IMG/VR virus record: IMGVR_UViG_3300031787_000039
Span: 34,034-98,033 of that record
Source: a virus
DNA: 64,000 bases
Direction: 5' to 3' (one strand)
The position numbers were made by a program, and so were the translations under genes. Position 1 is the first letter of the stretch. Every line of letters begins with the position of its first letter. Below, in pieces: positions 26,001-37,700 of this stretch. Below the pieces are notes generated by a model, which did no database searches, was not told the origin of the DNA, and saw nothing but the letters and a program-made list of their open reading frames with translations.

Positions 26001-29000
26001 CGGCAAGTAAATAGATTTGTTCCTCCATCATAACCTCTTACGGTTTCACCAACTTGGAATACACCAGAGGTCATACTAATTTCGATAAGTTTTGGAACAA
26101 TATCGAGACCACTAGTGCTATCAAAGAAGTGATAATGTCTTGCTAATGGTCTTAATCCAATAGCTCTGAATAGAACATTCCTGGAGCGAATATGTGGATC
26201 TGGTGTAGAAGAAGCAAGAACAGTTCTTGAACCAACAACTCTTGTAGCACCTCCAGAACCACCAACTGTTCTAGTTCCACCATCCCTAACAATTGTTCTA
26301 GTCCAACTATCTGTTTTTGGACTTAGTTCGATGGAACCATTAAATTCAATAACGTTAAATGGGTTTACGTTCTCAACTCTAGTTGCTAAAGGTTGCTCAA
26401 TCCAAGACTTTTCGGTATATTTAAGAGTAATCAGATCACCCGTCTTTTGAACATTTGAATCAAGAAGACTTAGATTTTCGCTGAAGTTAGCCGTCTCTAA
26501 GTTAATGGATGGATCAAGAGATGGTTGTGGTGATAGTGAGTGGAAGTCAATAGGAGTGATCAACTCATTATCGGATGTATCAATATCGGCAGTTGTTTGT
26601 GCTTTATCTAATCTCTGATTATCTTTGAAGTCATCTACAAAGAATCCAGACTTGAATCTGTCTAAACCATCAACGTCTCTGATTTGTAAGGTCTTGGTGC
26701 TGAGTTCTAGTAGTGAAAGTGAAGTTACAGTTTCGAGATTCTCCACTCTATCTTCAATCTTTCCAATGTCTCTCATTGTATATCTTCTATTATCAACAAC
26801 AGTAACTACTGCATCACTGGTGTTGTAGAGATATGCTGGTAGAGAAATTGTTCCGATCTCCATAGCATCATCACTGTTTGATGGTGCCTTTGGATTTTCT
26901 GCCGATGCACCTTTAATTACAGTGAAAGCACCTTCTTTGTTTAGAACTACCTTATCAATTCTTGGTAGATAGAAGTCGTATCCAACGAGTGAACTTTCAT
27001 TTGGAGCAACAACTAACGTTGGATTGATTCCAGCAGTTGCGAATGTTCTGCTAGCAAAATCAAATGGAGATGCAGTAGATGAAGTAAACTGAGCAACTCT
27101 TGGTCTAAAGTCAAGAGTATCTGTTGCTCTTCTTCCATCACTCATCAACGGAATGTCTGTCTTATATCTTTCAGCAGTATATGAGTTTACTGTGTAAAGA
27201 TTTCCAGCATCGTTGGTTGGAATGGAGTAATGATTGAAGATAATCAACAATCTGTGTGAAGGGATATAGTTGTCCCTACCTCTTACAATCCTAGCATAGT
27301 CGTAGAACTGATCCCTTACACCCTTATCAAGGGTATACTTGCTAGTAATATCTTGGTAGTTACCTTCATTTACTGCCTGAACGGTTGATATAATGTTTGA
27401 TTCACCAAAAGTAGCAACTTCGCCAACTACAAACTTATTCGAATTCAGATAGACAATCTCAACCTTAGTTGCAGAAGATCTTGTTACAACTTGAGCAATG
27501 GCTCCGCTAGTTGATCCAACAACTCTTTCCCCAAGAATAGAGTTTGCATCCAAAGATAATCCTGAAGGGAATTCAATGGAATCTAGAGTTGGAGCAGACG
27601 TATCATATGATTCATATATTGCTAAAACTTCTACAACATCTGGGAAGTTTAGAGATATTTCCTTATCTTGAACTCTTGTTCCATAATAAGCACTTTCTGT
27701 AAGACCACTAATAGCAGTGGATACACCAGAAACACTATTAATAACACTGACCTTTTCGCTTCTAGTGAAGTTTTTTGTCTTGCTTGTGATAGAGTTCTTC
27801 TTAACAGTTGTATTAACTGTGACGTTTCCAGACTGAGAAGGAGTTAATCCTGTAAATGTAATAGTCTGACCATTTGAACCAAGAGTAACTTGGTCGGATG
27901 ATAGGTCTTCAATAGTTCCATTAGAATAGAATACTCCGTATCTTTCCGCATCAAATGTCTCAAAGAAAGCACTGCTAATACCAGTAGATGAAACGTTTAT
28001 AGTTAAAGATCCAGTAGAACTGGTGGTTTGTTGTTTGAGTTGACTCGAAACTAAAAGGTTAGATCCGGCAAGACTTACTGAAGCAATGTTCTCTTGTTCG
28101 AGTGGAGCAAAAAGACCACCATTATCTTCTACTAGTGGAGCTCCAAGAGAAAATGTAACATCAGTATTGCTACCTGGTAGAGAACCATTACATACACCAC
28201 TAACGCTTTCTACGGCAGCAACGGTCATACTATTATCATTATTTACACTGACGACTCTATTGAAAGTTTCATCAGCAACACCAGGTATCTGATACCTGAT
28301 GATAGTATCACTCTTAATTCCAACAAAGTTCTTTCCTGGACAAGTTACGTTACCACCACTAGTAATTCTGATGGTGTCGGCAATACCAAAGTTCTTAGCA
28401 AGTTTTCTTTGAAGAACTGAGTCGGCAATAAAGTCCAGACTCATATCAGAATCAATAGAATCTGAGTTTTGGTAGATTGATTTAACATCTTCAATACCAA
28501 AAGTCTGAATAGTCTTAATCGATCTTGAAACTTCTTTAGTTTCATTAATCAGAATTTGTTCACCTTCAATAAAGGTTCCAGATGTTTGGATGAGATTAAG
28601 AGTGGCGCTACCACCAGGTGCCGTCTCAACATAACCAGAAGCGCCACTACTTACACCTCTAATATAGGAACTAGCAGGGACCTCTGCAGTGGTTACAGAC
28701 TGGTTTAGAGTGATCTTTGTGTATGTTTGAATATCAAACAGATACAGATCCCAGTCAGAAGTATCATCTGAATATGCTGCGTCCGTTAAACTAAACGAAT
28801 ATACTCTTGCCTTACCAATTTCAGTTCCAGTTGCTGCTGTGCTAGAAGAACCTCTTCTTTGGTTTTGTAACCTAACAATGTTATCATTGTTATTAATACC
28901 GAGAATAGGTGTTCCCTGAACATTATTAACTCTTATTAGTGTTCCAAATTCAAATGGAACAAGTGCCGATGAAATACTCTTCTTATCTCTTGGCTTTTCT

Positions 29001-30127
29001 ACATCAATATTAGTTGTTGAAATAGTCTCAATATCATATCCCTTAACGTAGGCTCTTCCTGGAGATACCTTTACGGTCATCAAATCTTCTGACGGAGTAT
29101 TTCCCTGATCGGTACTTTGACCTTCAGTATAGACGCCACCATTAGATAATCCATTATTTAATGATTCATTTACTTCTACACTAAATTCGTCTACAGCATA
29201 ATCACCAGACTCTTCAAAAGTTCTCTTAGCAAAGTAATCTCTAATCAGATTATAACTTGACTTGTTTTGTAATTTTTTGATCTGACCATTTTCAATTCTG
29301 ATCAACTCTACAAAAGTTTTATCGTCAAAGTCTGTTAGGAGCTTCTTGGATAATGTTAGAGAAATTTTCAGTCTATCGGCACCTGGTGCTGCATAGTTTG
29401 AATATCCTTTAGCATTATCATAAAGAGAAGAATCATCTTTAGCTGTTACAATCTCTTCTAAGATAGTTAGACCAACTCTATAAGATGAATCTGCTCTATA
29501 TGCATCAAGAACAATTTTATCCTGTGATACATCTACAAAAGTTCCTCTAATAAAATAAACACCGTTAGCAATACCAACAGCAGTTCCAACTGATGTAGCA
29601 TCTTCATCAATCAGAGACGCAACAGTTTCGCCTGCATTTACTGTGGTGTTACCGTAAGTAAATCCTGTTTCTGTAATCAGGACTTCACCATCAGTGAAAG
29701 GAACTACTTCACCAGCATTATCTGCATTGAGATATCTTACAAATAATGTGAGATTAGTGATTCCTTCTGATTCGGAAATATCGAGCCACTTATCAACTGT
29801 AGCAACAACACCAGAGGTTTGTCCTCTAAGTTTCTTTCCTACTAAGTTAGTAGCATAGATGTTAACATCAATACCCAAATGATCGGCATTGAGTTTTACC
29901 GAGTTGTAATTAGCATCAAAGGTTACCCCACCAGGGATAACCATTGAACCTTCCTTGAAGACGTGACTTCCAAACGACTCTATCTGATTTTGTAAGATAG
30001 ACTGGAGAGTTGTTAGCTCTCTCGCCTGGATTGGATATCCTGGTTTGAATAAAACCCTATAGAAGTTATCTTCCTTATCAAAATCATCGTAATAAGGGTT
30101 TATATTGAGATTCGTTTTCTGTGGCAT
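23084..30127 (-). CDS. Giant tail/baseplate protein with DUF4815 start (gp10 position)
   Basis: 2347 residues. It starts with NPYYDDFDKEDNFYRVLFKP and continues with ARELTTLQSILQNQIESFG, the hallmark of the DUF4815 family of cyanophage virion proteins. The remainder is long beta-rich sequence. It includes a GAGYSN-type repeat near 1780 and a C-terminal domain (RLKQPATSLKVLVSAYRHSSADFRVLYQLF and following) that looks like a carbohydrate-binding or receptor-type sandwich. It sits immediately downstream of gp8, where T4 carries 9, 10, 11 and 12. A baseplate-periphery and fibre-anchoring role is inferred from synteny. Confidence 0.88.
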   Translation of the reverse strand: MPQKTNLNINPYYDDFDKEDNFYRVLFKPGYPIQARELTTLQSILQNQIESFGSHVFKEGSMVIPGGVTFDANYNSVKLNADHLGIDVNIYATNLVGKKLRGQTSGVVATVDKWLDISESEGITNLTLFVRYLNADNAGEVVPFTDGEVLITETGFTYGNTTVNAGETVASLIDEDATSVGTAVGIANGVYFIRGTFVDVSQDKIVLDAYRADSSYRVGLTILEEIVTAKDDSSLYDNAKGYSNYAAPGADRLKISLTLSKKLLTDFDDKTFVELIRIENGQIKKLQNKSSYNLIRDYFAKRTFEESGDYAVDEFSVEVNESLNNGLSNGGVYTEGQSTDQGNTPSEDLMTVKVSPGRAYVKGYDIETISTTNIDVEKPRDKKSISSALVPFEFGTLIRVNNVQGTPILGINNNDNIVRLQNQRRGSSSTAATGTEIGKARVYSFSLTDAAYSDDTSDWDLYLFDIQTYTKITLNQSVTTAEVPASSYIRGVSSGASGYVETAPGGSATLNLIQTSGTFIEGEQILINETKEVSRSIKTIQTFGIEDVKSIYQNSDSIDSDMSLDFIADSVLQRKLAKNFGIADTIRITSGGNVTCPGKNFVGIKSDTIIRYQIPGVADETFNRVVSVNNDNSMTVAAVESVSGVCNGSLPGSNTDVTFSLGAPLVEDNGGLFAPLEQENIASVSLAGSNLLVSSQLKQQTTSSTGSLTINVSSTGISSAFFETFDAERYGVFYSNGTIEDLSSDQVTLGSNGQTITFTGLTPSQSGNVTVNTTVKKNSITSKTKNFTRSEKVSVINSVSGVSTAISGLTESAYYGTRVQDKEISLNFPDVVEVLAIYESYDTSAPTLDSIEFPSGLSLDANSILGERVVGSTSGAIAQVVTRSSATKVEIVYLNSNKFVVGEVATFGESNIISTVQAVNEGNYQDITSKYTLDKGVRDQFYDYARIVRGRDNYIPSHRLLIIFNHYSIPTNDAGNLYTVNSYTAERYKTDIPLMSDGRRATDTLDFRPRVAQFTSSTASPFDFASRTFATAGINPTLVVAPNESSLVGYDFYLPRIDKVVLNKEGAFTVIKGASAENPKAPSNSDDAMEIGTISLPAYLYNTSDAVVTVVDNRRYTMRDIGKIEDRVENLETVTSLSLLELSTKTLQIRDVDGLDRFKSGFFVDDFKDNQRLDKAQTTADIDTSDNELITPIDFHSLSPQPSLDPSINLETANFSENLSLLDSNVQKTGDLITLKYTEKSWIEQPLATRVENVNPFNVIEFNGSIELSPKTDSWTRTIVRDGGTRTVGGSGGATRVVGSRTVLASSTPDPHIRSRNVLFRAIGLRPLARHYHFFDSTSGLDIVPKLIEISMTSGVFQVGETVRGYDGGTNLFTCRVVQPNHKTGPGGNPSSTFSLNPYNKSITLPVSYSASSTVLNIDVEALQEEVLGKYNGYITTGMVLLGETSGAQASVANIRLVADTFGDIYGSMFFRNPLASPPPPLRFTTGTKTFRLTSSATNEAQLPGSTLISSAETNYTTTGRIDIFERITEVERYDPLAQSFTVDETGAFMTGVDVFFANKDDSEKLFVELRTVELGIPTKNLVTEYSRVTIDPSQIQTSRDASVATNIKFPSPVYLEADTEYALVLLSPYSDLYEVWIARMGEKTVNTSTLPDAESVIATKQYVGGSLFKSQNGTIWTANQFEDLKFKLYKANFTTTPGVAYFYNPSLGTRDTNVGQLNENSIKTLPRKLKVGITTTTSMNSILTIGKKVSDSTTASAISGYIEQVGGNLNTVSVNRVGAGYSNGTFTNVPLYSITGNGSGATASITFSAGSVSGTPTITLAGNGYVVGDILGITTSSVVKGKNAQISVATLSGKDTLYLTNVQGEEFTAGQDLVVYSNPSTAVAYANTDIRDSAVISNLYDGRVIEVTQPNHGMHADNNIVVLADLAPDTIPTTLNAELAISDTTISVANTSLFATFEGISTSQGYLKVNNEIIFYNAITAGSGGAGTLGIGTRGVDGSLTRKHSIGDKVYAYELNGISLTRINTQHNLPTDTALKSERDFDTYHLQIDRGSRTSGDSQLSFTDENIIGGKGASATKNVQFNRIDPQFSVLTPGETTSLSAQIRTVSGTSAGGSEASFIDQGYETIELNNVNELTTTRLVASQINETTRLSSLPKNKSFTLGLTMNTADPNLSPAVNVSTASIVFGRNRLNNPISDYAFDGRVNLVQEDPHSAIYATSIVRLKQPATSLKVLVSAYRHSSADFRVLYQLFRADSNGVEQAYELFPGYDNLKDTDGDGYGDAVIDSTLNSGRADAFVRASNDGEFLEYQFSADELEQFNAFRIKIVMNGTNEAKAPRFKDLRTIALA

Positions 30128-30130
30128 TTT

Positions 30131-31678
30131 TTAGAATTCCAGGATAATTTTAACGTCTTCTTTTTGTCTAGAATTTCTGGAGATAGCGGGACGATTATCA
30201 AGATATACAATATCTCCCGACCCTTTATTTATCTCAGGACTGGCAACTCCGTTCGTAAACTGAGTCCCAAGAGAGATAAGTTTTGTTCCAGATGGGTTTG
30301 TGCTAATACCAGTAAAACCAGTATCAATTGAACCAGAAAAACCAGAAGTTGATGTTACAGCGTTTGCATTTGAAGCAAAATCATATAGTTTAGCATTTGT
30401 AGAAACACCGACATAATCTGTAGTATCAAAGTATGTCTGATTCAAGAAAGAATTTCTATCTTGGAAATACTTAAGAACCTTTGTCTCCAAATCATACGAT
30501 GCAACATACCCTTTAGCAGTACCACCAGTTACCGATTGACTAATCTTGTCTCCAACTGATACAGATCCAGTAGTGGATGTAAACTTAAGTGCTCCTAAGG
30601 ATGAGAATTGATTTTCAGTGAATAAGTTAGTAGATCCAATGGAGGTTGGATTCTTTACAATTCCAATCTGAGCAAATGTTACGTCAGTTGGGAAATCTTT
30701 TGTTGAATCATCAAATCTAGCATAAACAAGAACTTTATCAGCACCAAGTTCTCTGTAGATATCATATCCATGACCCTTTGAAGGTGGAATGATTGGAATC
30801 AGTTTAGCCTTGGTTGAAGAGTTTGAGTTAATAGATCCAAGATCAACCATACCATAGGTGTAATCTTTACCGCCAGAAGAAACAACAGTATTTGTTACTT
30901 TTCCGTTAGCATCAACATCTACAATAACTTTCGCTCCACTACCATCACCCAAAATATTCAATTCGTGGGATCCTTGTGAATATCCAAGACCCTGAGTGTC
31001 GATATAAACTTTCTTTATCTGATTTTCATTTGTATCAGAATCTCCATTATTTCTTACTGCTGCAATTTGAGCGTTAGTTGAAGATGCCCAATCACTAGGT
31101 AAAGAAATATATTCTGTAGAGTCAAATTTAATAATATCACTAGGGGAAACACTATACAGATATTTCCAAAGATATCCATCACCACTTACACCAGCTTTGG
31201 ATGGTTCTAAATCTGTAAAGGTTGGTTCATCTAAAGAAGCATTCCCTGCAGTATTAATTCCTGAAGATCCATTATCAATACAAATATAAACCTTATACTC
31301 ACTATTCATTACATAATAATTTGTATCATAAAGTCTTGAAGACTTTGTAGTTGGTGAAAGGTTGGTCAAGCTATAATCATGACGATACATTTCATATTTT
31401 GTCCCCCTCGTCCAGTCAACTCTTCTAACAAGTCTTCTCACGTTGGAAGAAGTTACCTTCTTACCAAAAGACATGTTATCACCAACAAAATTCTGATAAT
31501 CAAAATTATCAGTTGGATTGGGAGTGTTAGTATCCCAATCCGTTGTTCTACCGTATCCAACTACTGCTGGATTAGAAAGACCTACAAAAACATAATATGA
31601 GTTAGAAGAACTGGTGACGGAATCTACAAAATTTCCCGCATTTAATATTCTAAACTGATCTGTTACAATTGCCGCCAT
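30131..31678 (-). CDS. gp8: Baseplate wedge protein gp8
   Basis: 515 residues. It opens with MAAIVTDQFRILNAGNFVDS and contains YYVFVGLSNPAVV and GYLWKYLYSVSPSDIIKFDS, typical of cyanophage gp8. T4 gp8 (334 aa) is a dimeric wedge component. The extra length here includes a GLGYSQGSHELNILGDGSG repeat near 233. It lies between the gp7-position and gp10-position proteins, matching T4 order. Confidence 0.88.
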   Translation of the reverse strand: MAAIVTDQFRILNAGNFVDSVTSSSNSYYVFVGLSNPAVVGYGRTTDWDTNTPNPTDNFDYQNFVGDNMSFGKKVTSSNVRRLVRRVDWTRGTKYEMYRHDYSLTNLSPTTKSSRLYDTNYYVMNSEYKVYICIDNGSSGINTAGNASLDEPTFTDLEPSKAGVSGDGYLWKYLYSVSPSDIIKFDSTEYISLPSDWASSTNAQIAAVRNNGDSDTNENQIKKVYIDTQGLGYSQGSHELNILGDGSGAKVIVDVDANGKVTNTVVSSGGKDYTYGMVDLGSINSNSSTKAKLIPIIPPSKGHGYDIYRELGADKVLVYARFDDSTKDFPTDVTFAQIGIVKNPTSIGSTNLFTENQFSSLGALKFTSTTGSVSVGDKISQSVTGGTAKGYVASYDLETKVLKYFQDRNSFLNQTYFDTTDYVGVSTNAKLYDFASNANAVTSTSGFSGSIDTGFTGISTNPSGTKLISLGTQFTNGVASPEINKGSGDIVYLDNRPAISRNSRQKEDVKIILEF

Positions 31679-31696
31679 CGTAATAGCTTTTTTCTA

Positions 31697-31704
31697 TATT
31701 TATA
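31697..31704 (-). promoter_or_regulatory. Late promoter (TATAAATA) for gp8
   Basis: Exact TATAAATA on the minus strand, 18 bp before the gp8 ATG and close to the stop of the giant upstream gene. Confidence 0.68.
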
Positions 31705-31705
31705 A

Positions 31706-34700
31706 CTATCCTAGATCCTTCCTCAGTGCTCCACCATCTCTTAAACCATATCCACGTCTTTGAATTGATGGGAATGTTGATAATCCAGAGTCAACTGTTA
31801 GACCTGTTACACCAATAGAAACTGGTGAAGATGCTCTAGTGAACCCAGAAAGTCTACCCCAAGAGAAGTGTCCGCGTGGGTCTGTAGCACTACCAGTTGT
31901 TGATAGACCAGTTATCGGTGTCGTAGATAGAATATTGCAAGTAGCAACTCCAGTTGTAGCAGAAGAGTGGAAAGAGTTAATAATATAAATGTTATCTAAG
32001 AATGTTGTTCCAACACCTACTACAGAAGAATCTGATCCGTTGATAGAAGTAACACCATTTCCAATGCTAGTATTGAAAACATAGATTGGATATCCTTCCT
32101 GAAGACCAGTGAATGAAGAAGCATTCAATGTAAATTTGAGTGCTAATGGATTACCACCAGTTCCAACTGTAGTTCCAATTCCAGTAACTGTTCCTGCGAA
32201 ACCAGCAACGGCATTGATACCAGTTATGGTTTCGAATGAAATTGTTGGTGTTGAAGTTAGAACTTGTGGAGCAGCAGTGTGTGTATAACCAAAACCAGGA
32301 TTTACAACTGTTATCGCAGTGATAGAACCATTAGAAACGGTTGCTGTTGCGGTTGCAGTTGTTCCAACACCAACACCAACTGCCTTAGGAGCAGAAATTT
32401 TAACATCTGTGGAAGAACCAACGTATCCAGAACCACCACTGGTAATCGTAAAGGAACTAATAGTTCCAGCAGCAGAAACAACCGCTGTTATTGCTGCAGC
32501 AACAGGATCTGTTGTTGTGTTAACAATAATACCATTTACGCTAGCAATAGTGATAGCAGACTCATTTTCTTCATAGTTGAAGAATTGTGCGTCATCAACA
32601 AAAATCTCTGTACCAGAAGTTGAAAGATCACCAATAATTTTTGCTGTTGGATAAACTTGTCCTTCAATAGAATCTCTGGACTTGTAGATAAGTTCCCCAC
32701 CAAGGTTCTTATCAACCTTTTGCTTGGTCCAACTAAATGGTTTGTAGTTGGTATCATCAATTCCAAGACCACCGTAAATATTGGTCTCTACCTTATCTGA
32801 AGCATTTATGTTGTAAATTGTTCTTGGATCTTGAACTTCACTGGTTTTTGTCTTTTGTAGTTGAATAGAATCTCCAACTTTTATCGTTTCATTTACATTA
32901 ACACTAATCGAATCAGTGTCCCTTGTTCCCATATAGAAGAATATATCAACCTTATCGTCTTCTTTTGGAGCAGTTGTAAATACGATTGAAGTACCACCTT
33001 CAAAGTTATAGTTAACATTTGGTTCTTGTAAGACTCCATCAATGTAGATTAGTAGTAGTGCTTCAAGATCAATCGCAGCAGAGTCAATATTGTTTGAATC
33101 AACTTCGAAACTTAGAAGCTCACCATTATACTGAAGTGGGAATCTAGTTCTTATTCCATTTTGTAGACTTGCGATAGAGTCAATGTAATCTAACTCACCA
33201 AATTGCCATGCGGCAAAATTATCACTGAATACATCTAGAACTTCTAGTTCAAAATCATTGATTGGTGCTGCAAGATCTTTGGCGGTTACCAAACCAACTG
33301 GTTTGAACTTGTCGCCCTTTCTGAATCCCCAACCAGGTCTTGTAATCTTAAAGTTCTTGATTTCAAACAAGGTAGAACCAATACCAACGTTGGTAACCGC
33401 AGCACCAACCTCAACATTAAGGAGTAGACCACTTCCAGTGTCTGTAGTAGCGCCAATACCAAGGCGAGAAACACCAACGATTGGTAGATTTTCATAATTT
33501 GGTTCTGGTATTTGAATAGTTGGATTGGAACTGTATCCACTACCACCATCAACTACAGTAAATGATAGAGTTCCACCAGCACCGACTGTTGCTGTAATAC
33601 TAGCAGCAGTTCCAGTGTGACTTGAATCTGTTACACCAATAGAAACCGTTCCTCTATATCCAGAACCTACAATATCAGTGGAACCAATACCAACAGACTG
33701 AATAACACCACCAGATACAACTGCAGTAACCGCTGCACCAACCAGAGGAGCAAAACCGAGACCTTGAGTTGATCCAAGAGAAACAATCAAACCACCTCTA
33801 GGAAGTAAGTTCTGGTTTACATCATAGTCGGAGATGAAACTTGCATTATTAACACCAGTAAACACAATACTAGAAATACCAGCGTTTTCAATGAAACTGT
33901 AGTTTCCTCCAGCATTATTGTTTGTTGTTGGCGTCTGGAACATATTATTAATAAACACCAAGCCACTACCAGTTTCAATACCAGTGGTGTTTGCTCCTCC
34001 AACAGTTAGTCTATAAGTAGCACCAATTCCAGTGAACTGTCTTGTGATATTATCGTAGATTTGATTAGTAGAATAATCCTGACGGAGATAAACTCTTCCA
34101 GTAAATGATGACTTAGTATAAGGAATATTACTTTCATCTACCAGTTCTTGAGTGTTTCCTCTAGGAGCCTCAGTAAAGTGGATCTTACTTCTGGTCATAT
34201 TATAAGAACCTTGATAGACCCTAACGGTTGTTCCATCAGTATGTGTTGTTGCTAAGGTTCCAACAAAACCTCTTTCACTCTTAATAACACTGAATGAACC
34301 AGTTCCGGTGATAGGACCAATAGTTGTAGTTCCGATACCAACGGCATCTACCTTGACAAATTCATCATCAATTTTCAGAACATCACCCGGAAGTATCGAA
34401 GAAATACCAGAAACTCCAAAATATGTTGCTCCAACAGAAATAGAACCACCATTATCAGAGAGAGTATGATTGATTGGAGTAAATGCGAGAGGAGATCTAG
34501 CAACACCATCAATAGTAATCAGTGATTTCTCCAGTTTCTTACTCATCTCAAGAGTATGAGCATTTCCAGTTCCAGCGGAATTAAAGGTTACTGCTACTCC
34601 AGCGTTTGCATTGGATTTGCTTGTAGCGAGTTTGAATTGATTATTATTAATCTTGATAGCATAAACATCTACTGGAAGAATATTGGTATCGGACATAACC

Positions 34701-37700
34701 ATAGCGGTATATGCTCCACCAACAAATGATGATCTTGGTGTGTAGATTAGTCTTTCACCCGTGCTAAAGAAATGATCATTTAGTGTAAATACTCCAGTTC
34801 CAAGATTAACAACGGTTGATATTCCAGGATTGAACTGCTTTTCAAAAATTGGAACCCCATTGTGAGTAACATCAAAATCAAATCTATTTGTTCTATCTCC
34901 ATTGATAGAATCAAACTGATTTGTAACCAGTCTTTGGTTGATAGTACCATAAGAAAGTACAGCAGGAACATTATTCAAATCCTTCTCTGTTTGAATAATT
35001 TCACTGTAAGTTTGTACAGTGATATCATCTGAGATATTAGAATCTGGATAGAACACCAGATTGAAGTCGTCACCAGAAATTTCTGATCCAAATGTACCAA
35101 TTCCTGTTGTACTTTCAACTGAAAGATATGGATATTGGACGGTAAATGTATCAATATTGTTATGTTCAAATACAATCTGGTGTAGTGCTGAAGTGCTTCC
35201 GTAAGAAACCTTAGCAGTTGTTTTTACAGTAGTAACATCTAATCTAGAGTACGTTGAGACGGTTGAGATTCCAGTTCCAGAGAATACTGAGTAGTTGCTT
35301 TCTAATCTACCCTCTTTTACCAAATTATCTGGTTGTCCAGATGCCTTGAAGATATAAGTTCCAATACCAGACGCAGTAGTACCAAAACCAACAACAGAAG
35401 ATCTAACAAGAACCTCATTAGATTCTGTATTCTCAAACTTGAGCGAAAGAACACCAGAGTCTATACTAGAGATAAAAGTACCAATGAAGTTGTTTGATGC
35501 TCCAGATCCAGAAGAGTTGTCGAAGAAAAAGTCGGACTTATATGTATTGGTTCCATCATGATCGATAAACATATCAACAACCGCCTTGTTCTTCGTTACA
35601 GTATCTGTAAGTTCGACGATGGCGAAGAGAGATTCTGCAGTTCCAGTAGTTTTTTCATAAACAGTTGAGGTAGAACCTACACCAACTGTTACGTTTGAAC
35701 CAATAAGATCTACAAAACCAATTGACTGTGTGTTAATACCAGCAAGAGTTGTATTAAAATTAGTTTTAATAAACTTGATATCAAAATCAGATTCGTAAGG
35801 ATCTACTGGAGTAAATCTTAGTTTTACATTACCAAATGAATCCTTGATTGCTTGAAGATCTGCTAACTGACTTTCTGTATTATATACAGATGATTTTTCA
35901 ACAGTAATTAGATCATCATCGGCAGTATTCAATATAACAATTTCTGTAGATTGTCTATCTGCAGTATTAGGATTGATTATTTGAACAAAATATCTACTAT
36001 ATCCATCATTAGCAATGAAACTATCAATGTCCTTGTAAAGAGTTGTGTTTGCATCTTCGGCATTGGAGAACTGACTATTGAAGTTATCGATTGTAAGAAC
36101 TCTATTAGTTCTACATTCAATGTAGTCACTCAGTTTCTTATTCTGAAGTTTAACAAACTTTGACTTGTTCGATGATACATCAGTATCAATACCAAAATCA
36201 AAGAAGTTGATAGCATCAACTCTCATTGTTGACCCGTCAGCATTAAGATTGATAATATCAACCAATGCTGTACTTGTTGATCCATTACTTGTTGCTGCAG
36301 AAACTCTTCCCGTACTTGTAATTCCAGTATCGGCAAAGTTCTTAAGACCTGAAGAGTGTAAGAGTCTATTTACTGGATCTATCCAGTCTTCATACTCAAT
36401 TGGACTCTTAATGGTGTAAGATAGATTCTGATAATAATCATTGTCTGGCAGAACTTGATAATCTTCGTTAAGTTTTCCAATATCATCTGACCAACCATAA
36501 TCAGTATTCAGACCATAATTGACTTTAAATATTCCCTTATTTTCCTCAACAGAATCAATCGTTGCTACGGTTCCAGAATCTTTTCCAACAATTACCTCAC
36601 CAACACTTAAAGTGTAAGTTCCGTAAACCTTGATGGAATCATTTAGGTTATCGGTAATAATCAAGTCTCTTTCGGTATAGGTATTACCAGATTTTGTAAA
36701 TACGGTTTCACCAATAATAAATGCTAATGGTTCTTGTGTAACATCAAACGTTGGATAGTTATTCCTGTTCACCAGGAAAGCGAATGAATTTTGATCTGTA
36801 TTCGCTACACCAGCATTTGTAGCATATGGTGAAATATCATACTCAACCTCTGCTGGGTTGGTATTTCTATAAGCAGTTACCTCAAAGAAGTTGTAACTAT
36901 AGTCTTCTGAGTTGAAACCAGTTCCAGTTGTAGATGCTAAAGATACGCCCTCAACAAAAACATAATCTCCTACACTAAATGGTGCTGTTGCTGTAGTGAA
37001 TCCAGCAACTGGTGTAGATATAATACAAGTAATAATTCCTGCTTGTGATGTGAATATGCTGTTAATACCAACACCATTACTATTATTAACAGAATAAATT
37101 TGGGATTTTAGCTCAGAAATTCCTCTTGGGGATTCAATAATCTCAACAGATGAAATTGCAGCACCTTGTACTTTTGCTATTACGAGACCAGTATCATATG
37201 CTCTTCCAGTCGCTGGGTTAACAATGACTAGATCTGGTGCTGATGTATATCCAGAACCACCAGATGTAACATTAATATTGCTAATTTCATTTCTATTTAC
37301 AACAGTGATATTTGGTGAAATGTAGACCTCAGGATTGAGAGTCTTGTCTGCAGAAAAATCAAATCCAGGATCTTGAATTGTAATCTGATTGATTCTACCC
37401 AACTTTGTTGATGTTGGAATAATATCCGCATTATCTCCAATTGAAGAAGCAATACTTACAAATCTTGGAAGTTTCTTGTAATTTGCTCCACCAAAAGTAA
37501 TCTTCATCGAATCAACACCACCAAGAGCTCTTGGTGAAGATGTGGAGTACTTAAGAACGCTTGTAGAAGATTGATTATAATCAAGATCTTCAGGAACACC
37601 TCTTAGTGAAATATCGAACGTGGTTGTACCTACACCAGAAACTGCATATGTTCCATTATATCTACTATCAACCAATAAGATTTCATTATAATTTTTAACG